Assembly (NCBI RefSeq): GCF_002735925.1
Contig: NZ_PEDL01000009.1
Span: 1-64,000, forward strand
DNA from: Sporanaerobium hydrogeniformans
GTDB taxonomy: Bacteria > Bacillota > Clostridia > Lachnospirales > Cellulosilyticaceae
Reading direction: 5' to 3'
DNA: 64,000 nt
Under the pieces are notes generated by a model. The model ran no database searches and was not told the DNA's origin. It saw only the letters and a program-made list of their open reading frames with translations. This document shows positions 54,613-63,499 of this stretch, piece by piece (the first letter of the stretch is position 1; each line of letters opens with the position of its first letter). The position numbers and the translations under genes were made by a program.

Positions 54613-55599
54613 ATGGATACTTCTTTTACTAATTTAGTTTTTAGTGGTGGAGGTGTCTGGGGGATAGCTTATCTCGGGGTATTAGACTATCTTTACAGTG
54701 AAAATCTGATGGAGAATGTAGAACGTATAGCAGGAACTTCCGCAGGAGCTATTACTGCCTGCTTAACAAGTTTTAATCTTCCCTTTAGTGAGCTTAGAAT
54801 AATTGCGGATTCTCTAGATTACAGTAAGGTTCCTGGACAGGATGAAGTCTTTACTCAGCGTACACTCTCTCCCACTATCAAAAAACAACTTAATAAAGTA
54901 TTTGGAAATATTGATTGTGTTTATCGTTTAATTAAGCAATATGGCTGGTATTCCTCTACCTACATCTATAACTGGCTCCAAACACAAATCGCCATGCAAT
55001 TTGATATTTCCAAAAAACAACCCCCTTACACCTTTGCTGATTTTCAAAATACCTCTATACACAAAAATAATAGACCTTTTTTGGATCTCTATCTATTAGG
55101 AACAGATGTCTCTAATCAAACTTCTGTTGTTTTTTCTGCTGACTCAACACCTTATGTAGAAGTTGCAGAAGCTGTGCGCATCTCTATGTCCGTTCCTATC
55201 TTTTTTGAAGCCATCAAAACAACTGCTCTCACTACTGCTCAAAAAAATAATCCCCTTGTCTTTTCAGATGGTGGATTATTAGCCGTATACCCTATTGAAT
55301 TATTTGATAAAATTTCTCTTGCCCAGCAAACATTAGGCTGTATGTTTACAAGCCCACTTATACCTGAACCTATACAAAACCTTATTGATTTTATAAGTCA
55401 TATTCTTTCTTCTACCACTACCTTGCAAATGGATTACTATCGCCGTGACCCAGAATGTATGAGGAGAAGCATTGATATAAACACAGGTCATACCTCTTCT
55501 CTAAATTTCAATGTTTCAGTAGGTGACCCTACCTACAATTTTCTTTATCAAGCAGGTTACTCTGCTGCCCAAAGTTACTTTACTCCTAAAAAAGGGTGA
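54613..55599 (+). CDS. Patatin-like phospholipase
   Basis: A lipid acyl hydrolase of 328 residues. The oxyanion loop is FSGGGVWG, the nucleophile elbow GTSAG (Ser about 43), and the Asp of the dyad lies in FSDGGLLAVYP (about 219). No signal peptide or membrane helix is seen, so it is probably cytoplasmic or injected. It is divergent from the glycerol operon and precedes a lysine-rich peptide gene by 36 bp. The substrate is unknown. Confidence 0.88.
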   Translation: MDTSFTNLVFSGGGVWGIAYLGVLDYLYSENLMENVERIAGTSAGAITACLTSFNLPFSELRIIADSLDYSKVPGQDEVFTQRTLSPTIKKQLNKVFGNIDCVYRLIKQYGWYSSTYIYNWLQTQIAMQFDISKKQPPYTFADFQNTSIHKNNRPFLDLYLLGTDVSNQTSVVFSADSTPYVEVAEAVRISMSVPIFFEAIKTTALTTAQKNNPLVFSDGGLLAVYPIELFDKISLAQQTLGCMFTSPLIPEPIQNLIDFISHILSSTTTLQMDYYRRDPECMRRSIDINTGHTSSLNFNVSVGDPTYNFLYQAGYSAAQSYFTPKKG

Positions 55600-55634
55600 A
55601 TTTTTATAGCAAATAAGAAAGGAGGTGACGTTAA

Positions 55635-55736
55635 ATGGCTGCCAAAAAACAAGCTAGCAAACCAACAAAAACAACCAAAGTGGATAAAACAAGTAAAAAT
55701 TCTAAAACGACCGCTAAAAGTAAAAAAAGTAAATAG
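55635..55736 (+). CDS. Small lysine-rich basic peptide
   Basis: A 33-residue frame starts MAAKKQASKPTKTTK and ends KSKKSK. It has an excellent ribosome site (AAAGGAGGTGA, 6 bp before ATG) and a terminator right after it. Composition is about 40 % Lys plus Ser/Thr/Ala, like histone H1-type tails. It may bind nucleic acid or anionic lipid. It follows the patatin gene and is probably co-transcribed. Short low-complexity frames can arise by chance, but the ribosome site argues for translation. Confidence 0.6.
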   Translation: MAAKKQASKPTKTTKVDKTSKNSKTTAKSKKSK

Positions 55737-55744
55737 CTTTCATC

Positions 55745-55812
55745 AAAAAAATGCTTTCCCTGTACCCATTACTTGTTCTATTACAAGAAGTACATTAGGA
55801 AAGCATTTTTTT
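55745..55812. terminator. Bidirectional terminator
   Basis: AAAAAATGCTTTCC (55745-55758) pairs with GGAAAGCATTTTTT (55798-55811), with an inner ACTTGT/ACAAG stem. It ends both the patatin unit and the deaminase gene. Confidence 0.8.
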
Positions 55813-56326
55813 AAATCATTTCTACATTAAAATCTAAAACAATCTTAGAAGTTTGTGTCTCTAACCTAGTAAGCTTTACCCCTGCTGCTTCAAACATTTT
55901 CTTAGAAGCCTTAACTACATCTGTCTGGGCATATTTATCCGATAAATAAATAACTTCGTTAATACCAGATTGAATAATCGCTTTACAACATTCATTACAA
56001 GGGAAAAGTGCAACATAAAGCTTTGCACCTACTAAAGATTTACCTTGTGCATTAAGTATAGCATTTAATTCTGCATGTACAACAAAAGGATATTTTGTAT
56101 CTAAAAAATTACCCTCTCTATCCCATGGGAAGTGATCATCCTTGCATCCAATCGGAAAACCATTATAGCCTAAGCTTAGTATTGTATTAGGACGCTGTCC
56201 AACGCACTCTTCACCACTTACAATACAAGCACCTACCTGAGTACTAGGGTCTTTACTCCTTTTAGCTGCCAATAAAGCCATTCCCATGAAGTAATCATCC
56301 CAAGATATATAATCTGGTCTCTTCAT
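55811..56326 (-). CDS. dCMP deaminase-family protein (ComEB-like)
   Basis: A zinc-dependent deaminase converting dCMP to dUMP, feeding thymidylate synthesis. The 171 residues carry the zinc site HAELNAIL (His and Glu) and PCNECCKAII (two Cys). Another motif is STQVGACIV. The middle insertion (GFPIGCKDDHFPWDREGNF) is typical of the dCMP deaminase subgroup. It is monocistronic with AGGAGG upstream. Confidence 0.88.
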   Translation of the reverse strand: MKRPDYISWDDYFMGMALLAAKRSKDPSTQVGACIVSGEECVGQRPNTILSLGYNGFPIGCKDDHFPWDREGNFLDTKYPFVVHAELNAILNAQGKSLVGAKLYVALFPCNECCKAIIQSGINEVIYLSDKYAQTDVVKASKKMFEAAGVKLTRLETQTSKIVLDFNVEMI

Positions 56327-56404
56327 TACCTTACCTCCTAGCCTTATCTTTAGCTTATTATACTATTACTTGTTCAATCTATAAATACACTTTTATAAAA
56401 TTTA

Positions 56405-58144
56405 CTATCTGTAGGCAGTTTTTAAAGCCTTTAATAAGATACGAGGATCCTTTTTATAGGGCGTAACTGGACAAATCTCCTTATCCTGTATGCCAAATAA
56501 AGTATAAATAGCTATACGTGCTGCCCTTACAGAATATTCCTCTGTAAATACCATGTCTTCTGGAATCTCCACAAATTGACTAACCATTGCAAAGTTAGTA
56601 GAACCCTCTGGTACAACCTTAGGTCTGTCGCTCATCTTTCGTGGTTGAAATTGTGCATCAATATAAGGCATCATGCAAGGAATCACATTAATAATAGATT
56701 CTAATATCTCATTCTTATCTTTTTCCATATGCAAATGATGAATAAGCTCAATGAGAATCTCTTCTCCTGTGCAATTTCGCATAGGCTTTCTTATATAATT
56801 ACCAATACGATCCGTATAAAGTCCATATCCCCAAAATATAGTGGTATCCATTGGTTGATTTTTAAAATGAGGTTGAGCTGCTACTACAATGCTCATTAAC
56901 CAGTTGGAATCTTTAAAAGTCATAAGTGCCCCACTGCCTGGAATGTTTCCTGAAAATCGTTCAATAAGCTTAAGTAGCTTGTTTCCTTTACAAGTCACCG
57001 TAAAGCTTTCCCAATTGGTTTCTTCTGGATGATGAAAGAATGGAGCAGGATTTCCTAAGCCTGTCTTTTTCTTAGCTATATTTTCCCAAAGCTCTGCAGA
57101 CATTGGTTTTTCTGGCTTATATTGAGGTGCCATATAAAAATCACCTAAACTTGCATTATCCGTCATACAGCCATTTGTCATAATACATACATCTTGTGGC
57201 CTTAAAGGGATAAGCTTTTTTTGACCTTCCTTATCCTCCAAATGAATACCTGTTACTGTAATCTGCTCTTCTGGTGCAAAATCTAAATCAAAAACCCTTG
57301 CATTTATTTTAAAGTCTACACCTGCACTTTTTAGATAGGCTTTAAGCGGTAAGATCACAGATTCATATTGATTATAAGGTGTGCGTGTTACACCCTCTAA
57401 CGTTTCAATACGAGAAAATTCGAAGATCATACGTTCCATATAACGTTTAAATTCAAATAAACTAGACCATTTTTGAAAAGCAAAGGTCGTTTGCCACATA
57501 TACCAAAAATTTGTTTCAAAGAAGTGAGGTGTATTTATAAACCATTCTTCAATTGTCATATTATCTAACTTTTCTTCTGGGGTAAGCATGAGTTTTCCTA
57601 AAGCAAGACGGTCCGCCGTATTAAAACCCATACTCCTTACATCTAAAATATTTCCCTGCTTATCAATTAATCGGGCTTGTGCATGTGTTGGATGAAGATG
57701 GTCAAAGTTTAAAATCTCTTCTGTTACACTTTTATTAGGAACCTCTAAAGAAGGGATACTTCTGAAAAGCTCCCAAAAGTTTTCATAGGTTTCCTCATTG
57801 AGCATTCGCCCCCCTCGACATACAAAACCATTTTGAGCATTTCCTCCACCATCATTACTGCCTCCTAAAATTTTAAGGCCTTCAATAACATGAATGTTTT
57901 CTCCTTTAAAATGACAATCTCTTATTAAGTAAGCTGCTCCAGCTAAAGAGCCTAGACCACCTCCTATAAAATAAACATGTCTGTCTTTGCTTTTCATGGA
58001 GGGAAGCCTTTTTTGGACTTGCTCCTTTCTACTAGCTACACATGCTTTTTTTCCATTGATCTTCCATATAGCCAGACCCATACCTGCTGTTATTCCCATT
58101 AATAACCATGGGTAGTTATTTTTCTTACGCCTTTTTCTATTCAT
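56405..58144 (-). CDS. ohyA: Oleate hydratase
   Basis: An FAD-binding enzyme (formerly the myosin-cross-reactive antigen family) that adds water to the double bond of oleate or linoleate, giving 10-hydroxy fatty acids. The 579 residues have the FAD motif YFIGGGLGSLAGAAYLIRD (about 55-73) and GGSNDGGGNAQNGFVCRGGRMLNEETYENFW. The first 25 residues are basic and then hydrophobic (YPWLLMGITAGMGLAIW), an apparent membrane anchor not usual in the family. It helps detoxify unsaturated fatty acids. Confidence 0.92.
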   Translation of the reverse strand: MNRKRRKKNNYPWLLMGITAGMGLAIWKINGKKACVASRKEQVQKRLPSMKSKDRHVYFIGGGLGSLAGAAYLIRDCHFKGENIHVIEGLKILGGSNDGGGNAQNGFVCRGGRMLNEETYENFWELFRSIPSLEVPNKSVTEEILNFDHLHPTHAQARLIDKQGNILDVRSMGFNTADRLALGKLMLTPEEKLDNMTIEEWFINTPHFFETNFWYMWQTTFAFQKWSSLFEFKRYMERMIFEFSRIETLEGVTRTPYNQYESVILPLKAYLKSAGVDFKINARVFDLDFAPEEQITVTGIHLEDKEGQKKLIPLRPQDVCIMTNGCMTDNASLGDFYMAPQYKPEKPMSAELWENIAKKKTGLGNPAPFFHHPEETNWESFTVTCKGNKLLKLIERFSGNIPGSGALMTFKDSNWLMSIVVAAQPHFKNQPMDTTIFWGYGLYTDRIGNYIRKPMRNCTGEEILIELIHHLHMEKDKNEILESIINVIPCMMPYIDAQFQPRKMSDRPKVVPEGSTNFAMVSQFVEIPEDMVFTEEYSVRAARIAIYTLFGIQDKEICPVTPYKKDPRILLKALKTAYR

Positions 58145-58229
58145 AACGTCCCTCTTTTCTTTTTACATAATAGCATTTACTATTACCTATAGATTAAGCA
58201 GAGGGTTTTAGAATTATTCAATTCTAAGC

Positions 58230-58266
58230 AAAAAGTGAGTACAGCTTTTATACCGTACTCACTTTT
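58230..58266 (-). terminator. Terminator of the short prolyl-tRNA synthetase gene
   Basis: AAAAGTGAGTAC (58230-58241) pairs with GTACTCACTTTT (58255-58266). On the minus strand a U-tract partly follows (TTTTGCTTAG). Confidence 0.75.
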
Positions 58267-58280
58267 ATTTAAAATATTTT

Positions 58281-59717
58281 TTAGTAGGCTTTACCCCAAT
58301 AAACCATCTTCTTAGCGGGCTTACCACAACAGATACACGTCTTAGCAATTTCTTCTTGTTCAAACGGCATACAACGTGACGTTGCACCTGTTTCTTCTTT
58401 AATTTTGTTTTCACATGCTTCATCGCCACACCACATTGCTTTTACAAACCCTGGTGTTTCTTCTACTGTTTTTGTAAACTCTTCCATAGTAGTCGCAGAG
58501 TAAGTGTGTGCTTCTCTATGGTTTCTGGCTTTCTCTAACATTTCTTTTTGCATAGCTGTAAGTAACTTTGTTACTTCTTCTTGAATATGATCAAGAGATA
58601 CTACCACCTTTTCACCTGTATCGCGTCTTGCAAGAACCGCTTGATTTGCTTCAATATCCTTTGGTCCTATTTCTAAACGTACTGGAACGCCTTTCATTTC
58701 ATGCTCACTAAACTTCCAACCTGGTGATTTGTCACTGTCATCTACTTTTATTCTGCCAACCTCTTGAAGCTTTGCCTTAAGTTCATAAGCTTTATCAAGC
58801 ACACCTTCTTTATGTTGTGCCACTGGGATAATCATCACTTGGACAGGGGCAATAGCAGGTGGTAATACAAGCCCACTATTATCACCGTGTACCATAATCA
58901 GTGCTCCGATAAGGCGTGTGGTCATCCCCCATGAGGTTTGATGGACATATTGTAATTGGTTATTTTTATCTGTGTATTGAATGCCAAAAGCCTTTGCAAA
59001 GCCATCACCAAAATTGTGACTTGTACCTGATTGAAGGGCTTTACCATCGTGCATCAAACTTTCTATAGTATAAGTTGCCTTTGCACCAGCGAATTTTTCT
59101 TTTTCTGTCTTTTGACCTTTTACTACAGGAATAGCAAGGACATTTTCACAAAACTCAGAGTAGACATTAAGCATGCGTACTGTTTCTTCTTCTGCTTCTT
59201 CTGCTGTTGCATGAGCCGTATGACCTTCTTGCCATAAGAATTCAGTAGTACGAAGGAAAGGACGCGTTGTTTTTTCCCAACGTACAACCGAACACCATTG
59301 ATTATAAAGCTTAGGTAAGTCTCTATGAGATTGAATTTCCTTTGCATAGTGATCACAGAATAAGGTTTCTGAAGTAGGACGTACGCAAAGTCTCTCTGCA
59401 AGCTGCTCTTTCCCACCATGTGTTACCCATGCTACTTCTGGTGCAAAACCCTCTACGTGATCCTTTTCTTTTTCTAATAAGCTTTCTGGGATAAACATAG
59501 GCATATAGACATTAACATGTCCTGTTTCTTTAAAACGTTTGTCTAATTGTTGTTGTATAAGTTCCCAAATGGCATAGCCATAAGGTTTAATAATCATGCA
59601 ACCTTTTACACTTGCATAGTCCACAAGCTCTGCTTTTTTAACCACATCGGTATACCACTGTGCAAAATCCTTATCCATATCTGTAATCTCAGATACAAAC
59701 TTTTGTTTTCCTGCCAT
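58281..59717 (-). CDS. proS: Prolyl-tRNA synthetase, archaeal/eukaryotic type
   Basis: A class II aminoacyl-tRNA synthetase charging tRNA-Pro. The 478 residues lack the large editing insertion of bacterial ProRS. They carry the archaeal-type C-terminal zinc-like domain ([20 protein letters not shown]...CICCGK) and end in YWGKAY. Motif 2 is [30 protein letters not shown]. It has no T-box. A second, bacterial-type ProRS lies just upstream on the same strand, separated by a repeat cluster. Confidence 0.93.
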   Translation of the reverse strand: MAGKQKFVSEITDMDKDFAQWYTDVVKKAELVDYASVKGCMIIKPYGYAIWELIQQQLDKRFKETGHVNVYMPMFIPESLLEKEKDHVEGFAPEVAWVTHGGKEQLAERLCVRPTSETLFCDHYAKEIQSHRDLPKLYNQWCSVVRWEKTTRPFLRTTEFLWQEGHTAHATAEEAEEETVRMLNVYSEFCENVLAIPVVKGQKTEKEKFAGAKATYTIESLMHDGKALQSGTSHNFGDGFAKAFGIQYTDKNNQLQYVHQTSWGMTTRLIGALIMVHGDNSGLVLPPAIAPVQVMIIPVAQHKEGVLDKAYELKAKLQEVGRIKVDDSDKSPGWKFSEHEMKGVPVRLEIGPKDIEANQAVLARRDTGEKVVVSLDHIQEEVTKLLTAMQKEMLEKARNHREAHTYSATTMEEFTKTVEETPGFVKAMWCGDEACENKIKEETGATSRCMPFEQEEIAKTCICCGKPAKKMVYWGKAY

Positions 59718-59770
59718 TTCTTCTTCTCCTTTTATTTAAACATATTATTTTTATTATAAACATCCCCACA

Positions 59771-60004
59771 CCCTCGTAGGGGACGATTCCATATCGTCCC
59801 TCCTCTTTCCTCATCGTCCCTCAACACCTTATCTCCAAAAACTTTCTCCTCTATCCAAATATAAAATAGCCTTTGGCATAGTTAAAGAAGTAGAGTAGAG
59901 TGTGGATGGATATAAGTTTTAAAACGGATATGAGATTCCGGTTGGATATGGAATCCCAGGTGGATATGGAGTCTCGGGCGGATATGGAATCCGCCCCTAC
60001 GGGG
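59771..60004. repeat. Pair of inverted, hairpin-forming repeat modules (REP/MITE-like)
   Basis: The left module (59771-59801: GTAGGGGACGATTCC then ATATCGTCCC) and right module (59979-60004: GGCGGATATGGAATCCGCC then CCTACGGGG) are inverted copies of one another about 200 bp apart. Each can fold into a hairpin around GGATATGGAATCC-like cores. It resembles repetitive extragenic elements and has no transposase. Confidence 0.6.
59908..59997. repeat. Five tandem 18-bp units
   Basis: Units at 59908, 59926, 59944, 59962 and 59980 each start GGATAT and share the pattern GGATATGGAATCCCAGGT; the first is degenerate. The unit is a multiple of three and derives from the core of the adjacent hairpin module, so it looks like local expansion. 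A 34-codon frame through it (59906-60010) has no convincing ribosome site. Confidence 0.75.
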
Positions 60005-60010
60005 AAATGA

Positions 60011-61729
60011 TTAGAGGTTTGATTTTAATAGTTGTTCTATAAGACTTGTTACTTCTTGCTCAATACCTGCAACAGGTACAAGTTTCTTAACTGACTTATC
60101 TCTTGTTACAAGTTCTACTTTGCCTTCTTTAAGATTTTTTTCTCCGATCACTATACGCACAGGTATACCAAGAAGGTCTGCATCTGCAAATTGAACGCCT
60201 GGTGCTACATTTCGGTCATCCATTAAGACTTCAAACTGCTTATTTAACTTGCTATAAAGATCAAGTCCAATAGCATTTGTATCTAGAGATTTACTCTTAA
60301 GAGCACAGATATGCACTTGCCATGGTGCTACTGATATTGGCCAAATGGGACCCCATTCATCATGTCGTGCTTCAATAATACAAGCCAGTAATCGACCTAC
60401 TCCAATGCCATAACAACCCATAATAGGTGTTTTTGACTTACCGTCTGAGTCGGTATAAGTCATATGCATACTCTCTGAATAACGTGTACCAAGTTGGAAA
60501 ATATTCCCCACTTCTACACCACGTTTAAATTGTAATTTGCCCTGACAATGTGGGCACTCATGTCCTTCATTAACTTGTGCAATATCATAATAAGCTTCTG
60601 GCTTAATATCTCTCTCCATACTAATGCCTTTGATATGATAATCTACCTTGTTTCCTCCTACTACGAGATTTTTCTCATTTCTAAGAGATTCATCAAAAAT
60701 AAGAGTTGCCCCATCTGCTTTTAAATGATAAGGCCCCATGAAGCCATAGCAAAGGTTAGGAGTATCTTCATAACGTTCAAAAGGTCGAATTTGTGCTTTA
60801 ACTACTTTTTGTAGCTTCGACTCATTTACTTGCAGGTCTCCTCTAATAAATACAATAAGAGGTTCTTTTTGCCCTTCTACTTCAAATACACACGCTTTTA
60901 ACGTTTGGTCATTTGTTACACCCAGTAAATTTGCTACTTGTTCAATCGTATGGGCATTAGGTGTATATACTTCTTCTATTTGTCCCTCTATAGTTGTGGC
61001 AACTGGTAATTTAGAAGTAGCTACCTCCATATTAGATTGGTAATCACAGCTGTCACATACTACAATCGTATCTTCTCCAATATCTGTAAGAAGCATAAAT
61101 TCGTGAGCAACCTTTCCTCCCATCATTCCTGTGTCTGATTTCACACAGATGACTTCTGGCACACCCGCCCTTCTAAAGATGGTATGATAAGCTTGCAGAC
61201 ATTCCTCATAGTAACTTTCTAAGTCTTCTTGAGAAGTATGGAAAGAATACGCATCCTTCATAGTAAACTCTCTTACACGAATAAGCCCACCTCTTGCTCT
61301 AGGTTCATCTCTAAATTTAGTTTGGATTTGATAAATCATGAAGGGATATTGACTATAGGACTTGGCTTCTGTACGTGCTAAATGCACAGCTGCTTCCTCA
61401 TGTGTCATACCTAATACCATATCTTTACCTGCTCGATCCTTAAAACGGACCAATTCACTGCCTACTCCTTCAAAGCGTCCTGATTCTTGCCATAATTCTC
61501 CTGGAAGAGCCACTGGAAACAGAACCTCTTGTCCATCAATTTTATCCATTTCTTCCCTGATAATGTTCTCAATTTTAGCTACTACCCTTTTAGCTGGAGG
61601 TAATAAAGAATAAATACCATTCGTTACTTGACGTACATATCCTCCACGTAATAAATAGATGTGACTAATACTCGTTGCATCTCCTGGTTTTTCTTTAAAG
61701 CGTTCACCTAATAGTTTGCTCATTAACAT
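60011..61729 (-). CDS. proS: Prolyl-tRNA synthetase, bacterial type with editing domain
   Basis: A bacterial ProRS of 572 residues. It has the catalytic core (RGGYVRQVTNGIYSLLPPAKRV; motif 2 FRDEPRARGGLIRVREFTMKDAYSF), the editing INS domain in the middle (about 225-400) and an anticodon-binding C-terminus. The frame stays open for another 35 codons upstream, but that part crosses the T-box terminator. The start is the ATG for MLMSKLLGERF, with GAAGAGGA about 10 bp before it. Expression is controlled by the T-box (61769-61968), unlike the other ProRS. Confidence 0.95.
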   Translation of the reverse strand: MLMSKLLGERFKEKPGDATSISHIYLLRGGYVRQVTNGIYSLLPPAKRVVAKIENIIREEMDKIDGQEVLFPVALPGELWQESGRFEGVGSELVRFKDRAGKDMVLGMTHEEAAVHLARTEAKSYSQYPFMIYQIQTKFRDEPRARGGLIRVREFTMKDAYSFHTSQEDLESYYEECLQAYHTIFRRAGVPEVICVKSDTGMMGGKVAHEFMLLTDIGEDTIVVCDSCDYQSNMEVATSKLPVATTIEGQIEEVYTPNAHTIEQVANLLGVTNDQTLKACVFEVEGQKEPLIVFIRGDLQVNESKLQKVVKAQIRPFERYEDTPNLCYGFMGPYHLKADGATLIFDESLRNEKNLVVGGNKVDYHIKGISMERDIKPEAYYDIAQVNEGHECPHCQGKLQFKRGVEVGNIFQLGTRYSESMHMTYTDSDGKSKTPIMGCYGIGVGRLLACIIEARHDEWGPIWPISVAPWQVHICALKSKSLDTNAIGLDLYSKLNKQFEVLMDDRNVAPGVQFADADLLGIPVRIVIGEKNLKEGKVELVTRDKSVKKLVPVAGIEQEVTSLIEQLLKSNL

Positions 61730-61768
61730 AATCTTTTCATCCTCTTCTTTAAAATAGCCTTTATAGTC

Positions 61769-61968
61769 AAAAAAACCCCTATGCATCAATGCATAGGGGC
61801 CATGTAATCTCGGCGGTACCACCCTAATTAACACAAGACCTGCTTATGTTATCTTAGTTACTCTATAACGGGAGTTCCCGCTGCGTTTATGTTTTTGCGC
61901 AGAGCTCCGAGCTTGGACAATATAGCTTAGCTTTAGAAGCCTTTCACCCGGTGAGCTTCCTCTCTTTA
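61769..61968 (-). promoter_or_regulatory. T-box leader of the bacterial-type proS
   Basis: On the minus strand the T-box element AGGGUGGUACCGCC (about 61812-61826) and a terminator with arms CCCCUAUGCAU/AUGCAUAGGGG (61776-61799) and seven Us are clear. The upstream part (61840-61968) has several hairpins, with ACUCCCGUUAUAGAGUAAC before the T-box. The stem I specifier cannot be fixed by eye. Uncharged tRNA-Pro should favour read-through. Confidence 0.88.
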
Positions 61969-62110
61969 TATAATTAAAAGCTAGTTTTATACTGATTTCT
62001 CTTCTCAGCTAATTTACTTATTCTATTTACCTATAAGCATAATCAAAACCCTAAGCCTTGTCAAGATAACCTTAGCATCTCACCACAAACTTCTCTTGCG
62101 TCCTTCTTTT

Positions 62111-62395
62111 TCATTTCTTATTTCTCCATAAAATGATGCTCCCTATAATAGTAAGTCCTAATAAAATAACTATTCCTATTAAAGAACCTAGATTAAGTTT
62201 AGTCCCTACAAAAATAGCTGTTGGTCCATCTGCCCCTCCTATGATACCAACACTTGCCGCTCCAAAATTTTCTTTAATTAACTTAAACATAAAGTACTTC
62301 TTTAATAAAAAAGGAACAACTGTAGTTATTACTAACAACATCCCACTTAAAAGGGTTATAACCTTAATAATTATTAATTTTAACTCTTTTTTCAT
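62111..62395 (-). CDS. Mini-protein resembling part of OadB
   Basis: A 94-residue membrane protein. The segment ASVGIIGGADGPTAIFVGTKL carries the signature of the beta subunit of sodium-pumping decarboxylases (OadB/GcdB), where GGADGPT lies in the ion site. Hydrophobic helices are near 8-30 and 68-88. The full OadB has about 370-430 residues, so only one element is present. It has GGGGGAG before the ATG and stands alone. It may be a regulator or partner subunit, or a relic; similar small proteins occur in Clostridia as far as I recall. Confidence 0.7.
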   Translation of the reverse strand: MKKELKLIIIKVITLLSGMLLVITTVVPFLLKKYFMFKLIKENFGAASVGIIGGADGPTAIFVGTKLNLGSLIGIVILLGLTIIGSIILWRNKK

Positions 62396-62513
62396 ACGCT
62401 CCCCCTACTTGATTCCTATAGACTATTGGTAAACTTGAATTCTTATCCTATTCTATCACTTTGCATTTAACATCACAACATTTCAAATATTTAACCTAGT
62501 AAAACTTAAAAGT

Positions 62514-62542
62514 TTGACAACCTCTAGAGGCTATACTATAAT
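62514..62542 (+). promoter_or_regulatory. Perfect-consensus sigma-A promoter of the thiT leader
   Basis: TTGACA (62514-62519), 17 bp, TATAAT (62537-62542). The spacer contains the palindrome CCTCTAGAGG. Transcription would start near 62549, about 20 bp before the TPP aptamer. Confidence 0.85.
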
Positions 62543-62567
62543 AATTTTGATAATCAAATATTCTTTT

Positions 62568-62700
62568 GCTAGGGGAGCTTTTAGCTGAGAGTGTACATAT
62601 CGTACAGACCCTTATAACTTGCTTACAGATAATGCTGCTGCAAGGAAGCGAATGTGCTCCGAAAATAGTATGAGTCACACATTCGTGTGGCTTTTTATTT
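62568..62700 (+). promoter_or_regulatory. TPP riboswitch with terminator
   Basis: The THI-box elements are in order: AGGGGAGC, GCUGAGAG, ACCCUUAUAAC, GCUUACAGAUAAUGC and GCAAGGAAGC. A terminator (AGTCACAC-ATTC-GTGTGGCT, 62673-62692) with a T-run follows. Bound TPP should terminate transcription before thiT. Confidence 0.93.
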
Positions 62701-62754
62701 TTGTGCATAGATACCTTCTAGCGAAGAAAAATAATCTTTGAAAGGGGTTTTTTT

Positions 62755-63420
62755 ATGTCTCATATTTTTACAAAGCTTTTAGAAATCAGTCCTCTTGTAT
62801 GGACTATTTTGGGTGTCATCGTATTGTTTTCCTTATTAGGTCTTGTTTGGACTTCTAAAAAAGAGGCAAAACAATCTTCCACTTTAACTACAAAGAAAGT
62901 TGTTTATGGTGGTATGTGTATTGCGCTTTCTTTCATTCTCTCCTATATTCGCCTCTATAAAATGCCTCAAGGAGGTTCTATTACTTTAGCAAGTATGTTC
63001 CCTATTATCTTATATTCCATGGTATTTGGTCCTATAGCGGGCATTGTAACAGGTGTAGCCTATGGCTTTCTTCAGCTTATTCAAGACGCTTGGGTACTGA
63101 ACTGGGCACAGCTCCTCTTTGATTACCCCTTAGCCTTTGGTTTCTTGGGGCTTGCTGGTATGGCACCAAGCGCAATTAAAGCAAAAGAACTACGTACCGT
63201 TTTAGCGGTTTCTATCGCACTTTTAGGCAGAGGACTCATGCACTTCTTATCTGGTATCATCTTTTTTGCAGATTCTGCTCCAGAAGGTACAAGTGCTGTA
63301 CTCTACTCTTTAGGCTATAATGCTTCTTACATTATTCCTGAATTAATTATTACCCTTATCCTTTCTGTTATCCTTATTTCAACCCCTATTTATGGAGCTA
63401 TGAAAAAATCTGTTGCTTAA
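62755..63420 (+). CDS. thiT: Thiamine-specific ECF transporter S-component
   Basis: ThiT binds thiamine in the membrane and is energised by a shared ECF module encoded elsewhere. The 221 residues include the ThiT core from about 45 on: GGMCIALSFILSYIRLYKMPQGGSITLASMFPI and GVAYGFLQLIQDAWVLNWAQLLFDYPLAFG (thiamine pocket Trp/Tyr residues). An additional N-terminal helix (about 12-33) precedes the usual six. Control by the TPP riboswitch confirms the substrate. Confidence 0.93.
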   Translation: MSHIFTKLLEISPLVWTILGVIVLFSLLGLVWTSKKEAKQSSTLTTKKVVYGGMCIALSFILSYIRLYKMPQGGSITLASMFPIILYSMVFGPIAGIVTGVAYGFLQLIQDAWVLNWAQLLFDYPLAFGFLGLAGMAPSAIKAKELRTVLAVSIALLGRGLMHFLSGIIFFADSAPEGTSAVLYSLGYNASYIIPELIITLILSVILISTPIYGAMKKSVA

Positions 63421-63448
63421 TTATTAGGCATTCACTTGATAATCAATC

Positions 63449-63484
63449 AAAAAAAGACGCCGGGAGTAGCGGCGTCTTTTTTTT
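63449..63484. terminator. Bidirectional terminator between thiT and glnN
   Basis: AAAAAGACGCC (63451-63461) pairs with GGCGTCTTTTT (63471-63481) with A- and T-runs outside. Confidence 0.9.
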
Positions 63485-63499
63485 GGAGTATCTATGTGA

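Noticed and set aside
59908-59997. A CRISPR array
   Set aside because: The 18-bp units are contiguous with no spacers, and no cas genes are near.
59906-60010. A 34-codon reading frame through the tandem repeats
   Set aside because: It stays open only because the repeat unit is a multiple of three; no good ribosome site precedes it.
61730-61834. N-terminal extension of the bacterial-type ProRS
   Set aside because: The in-frame extension crosses the T-box terminator and has no ribosome site; family members start at MLMSKLLGE-like sequence.
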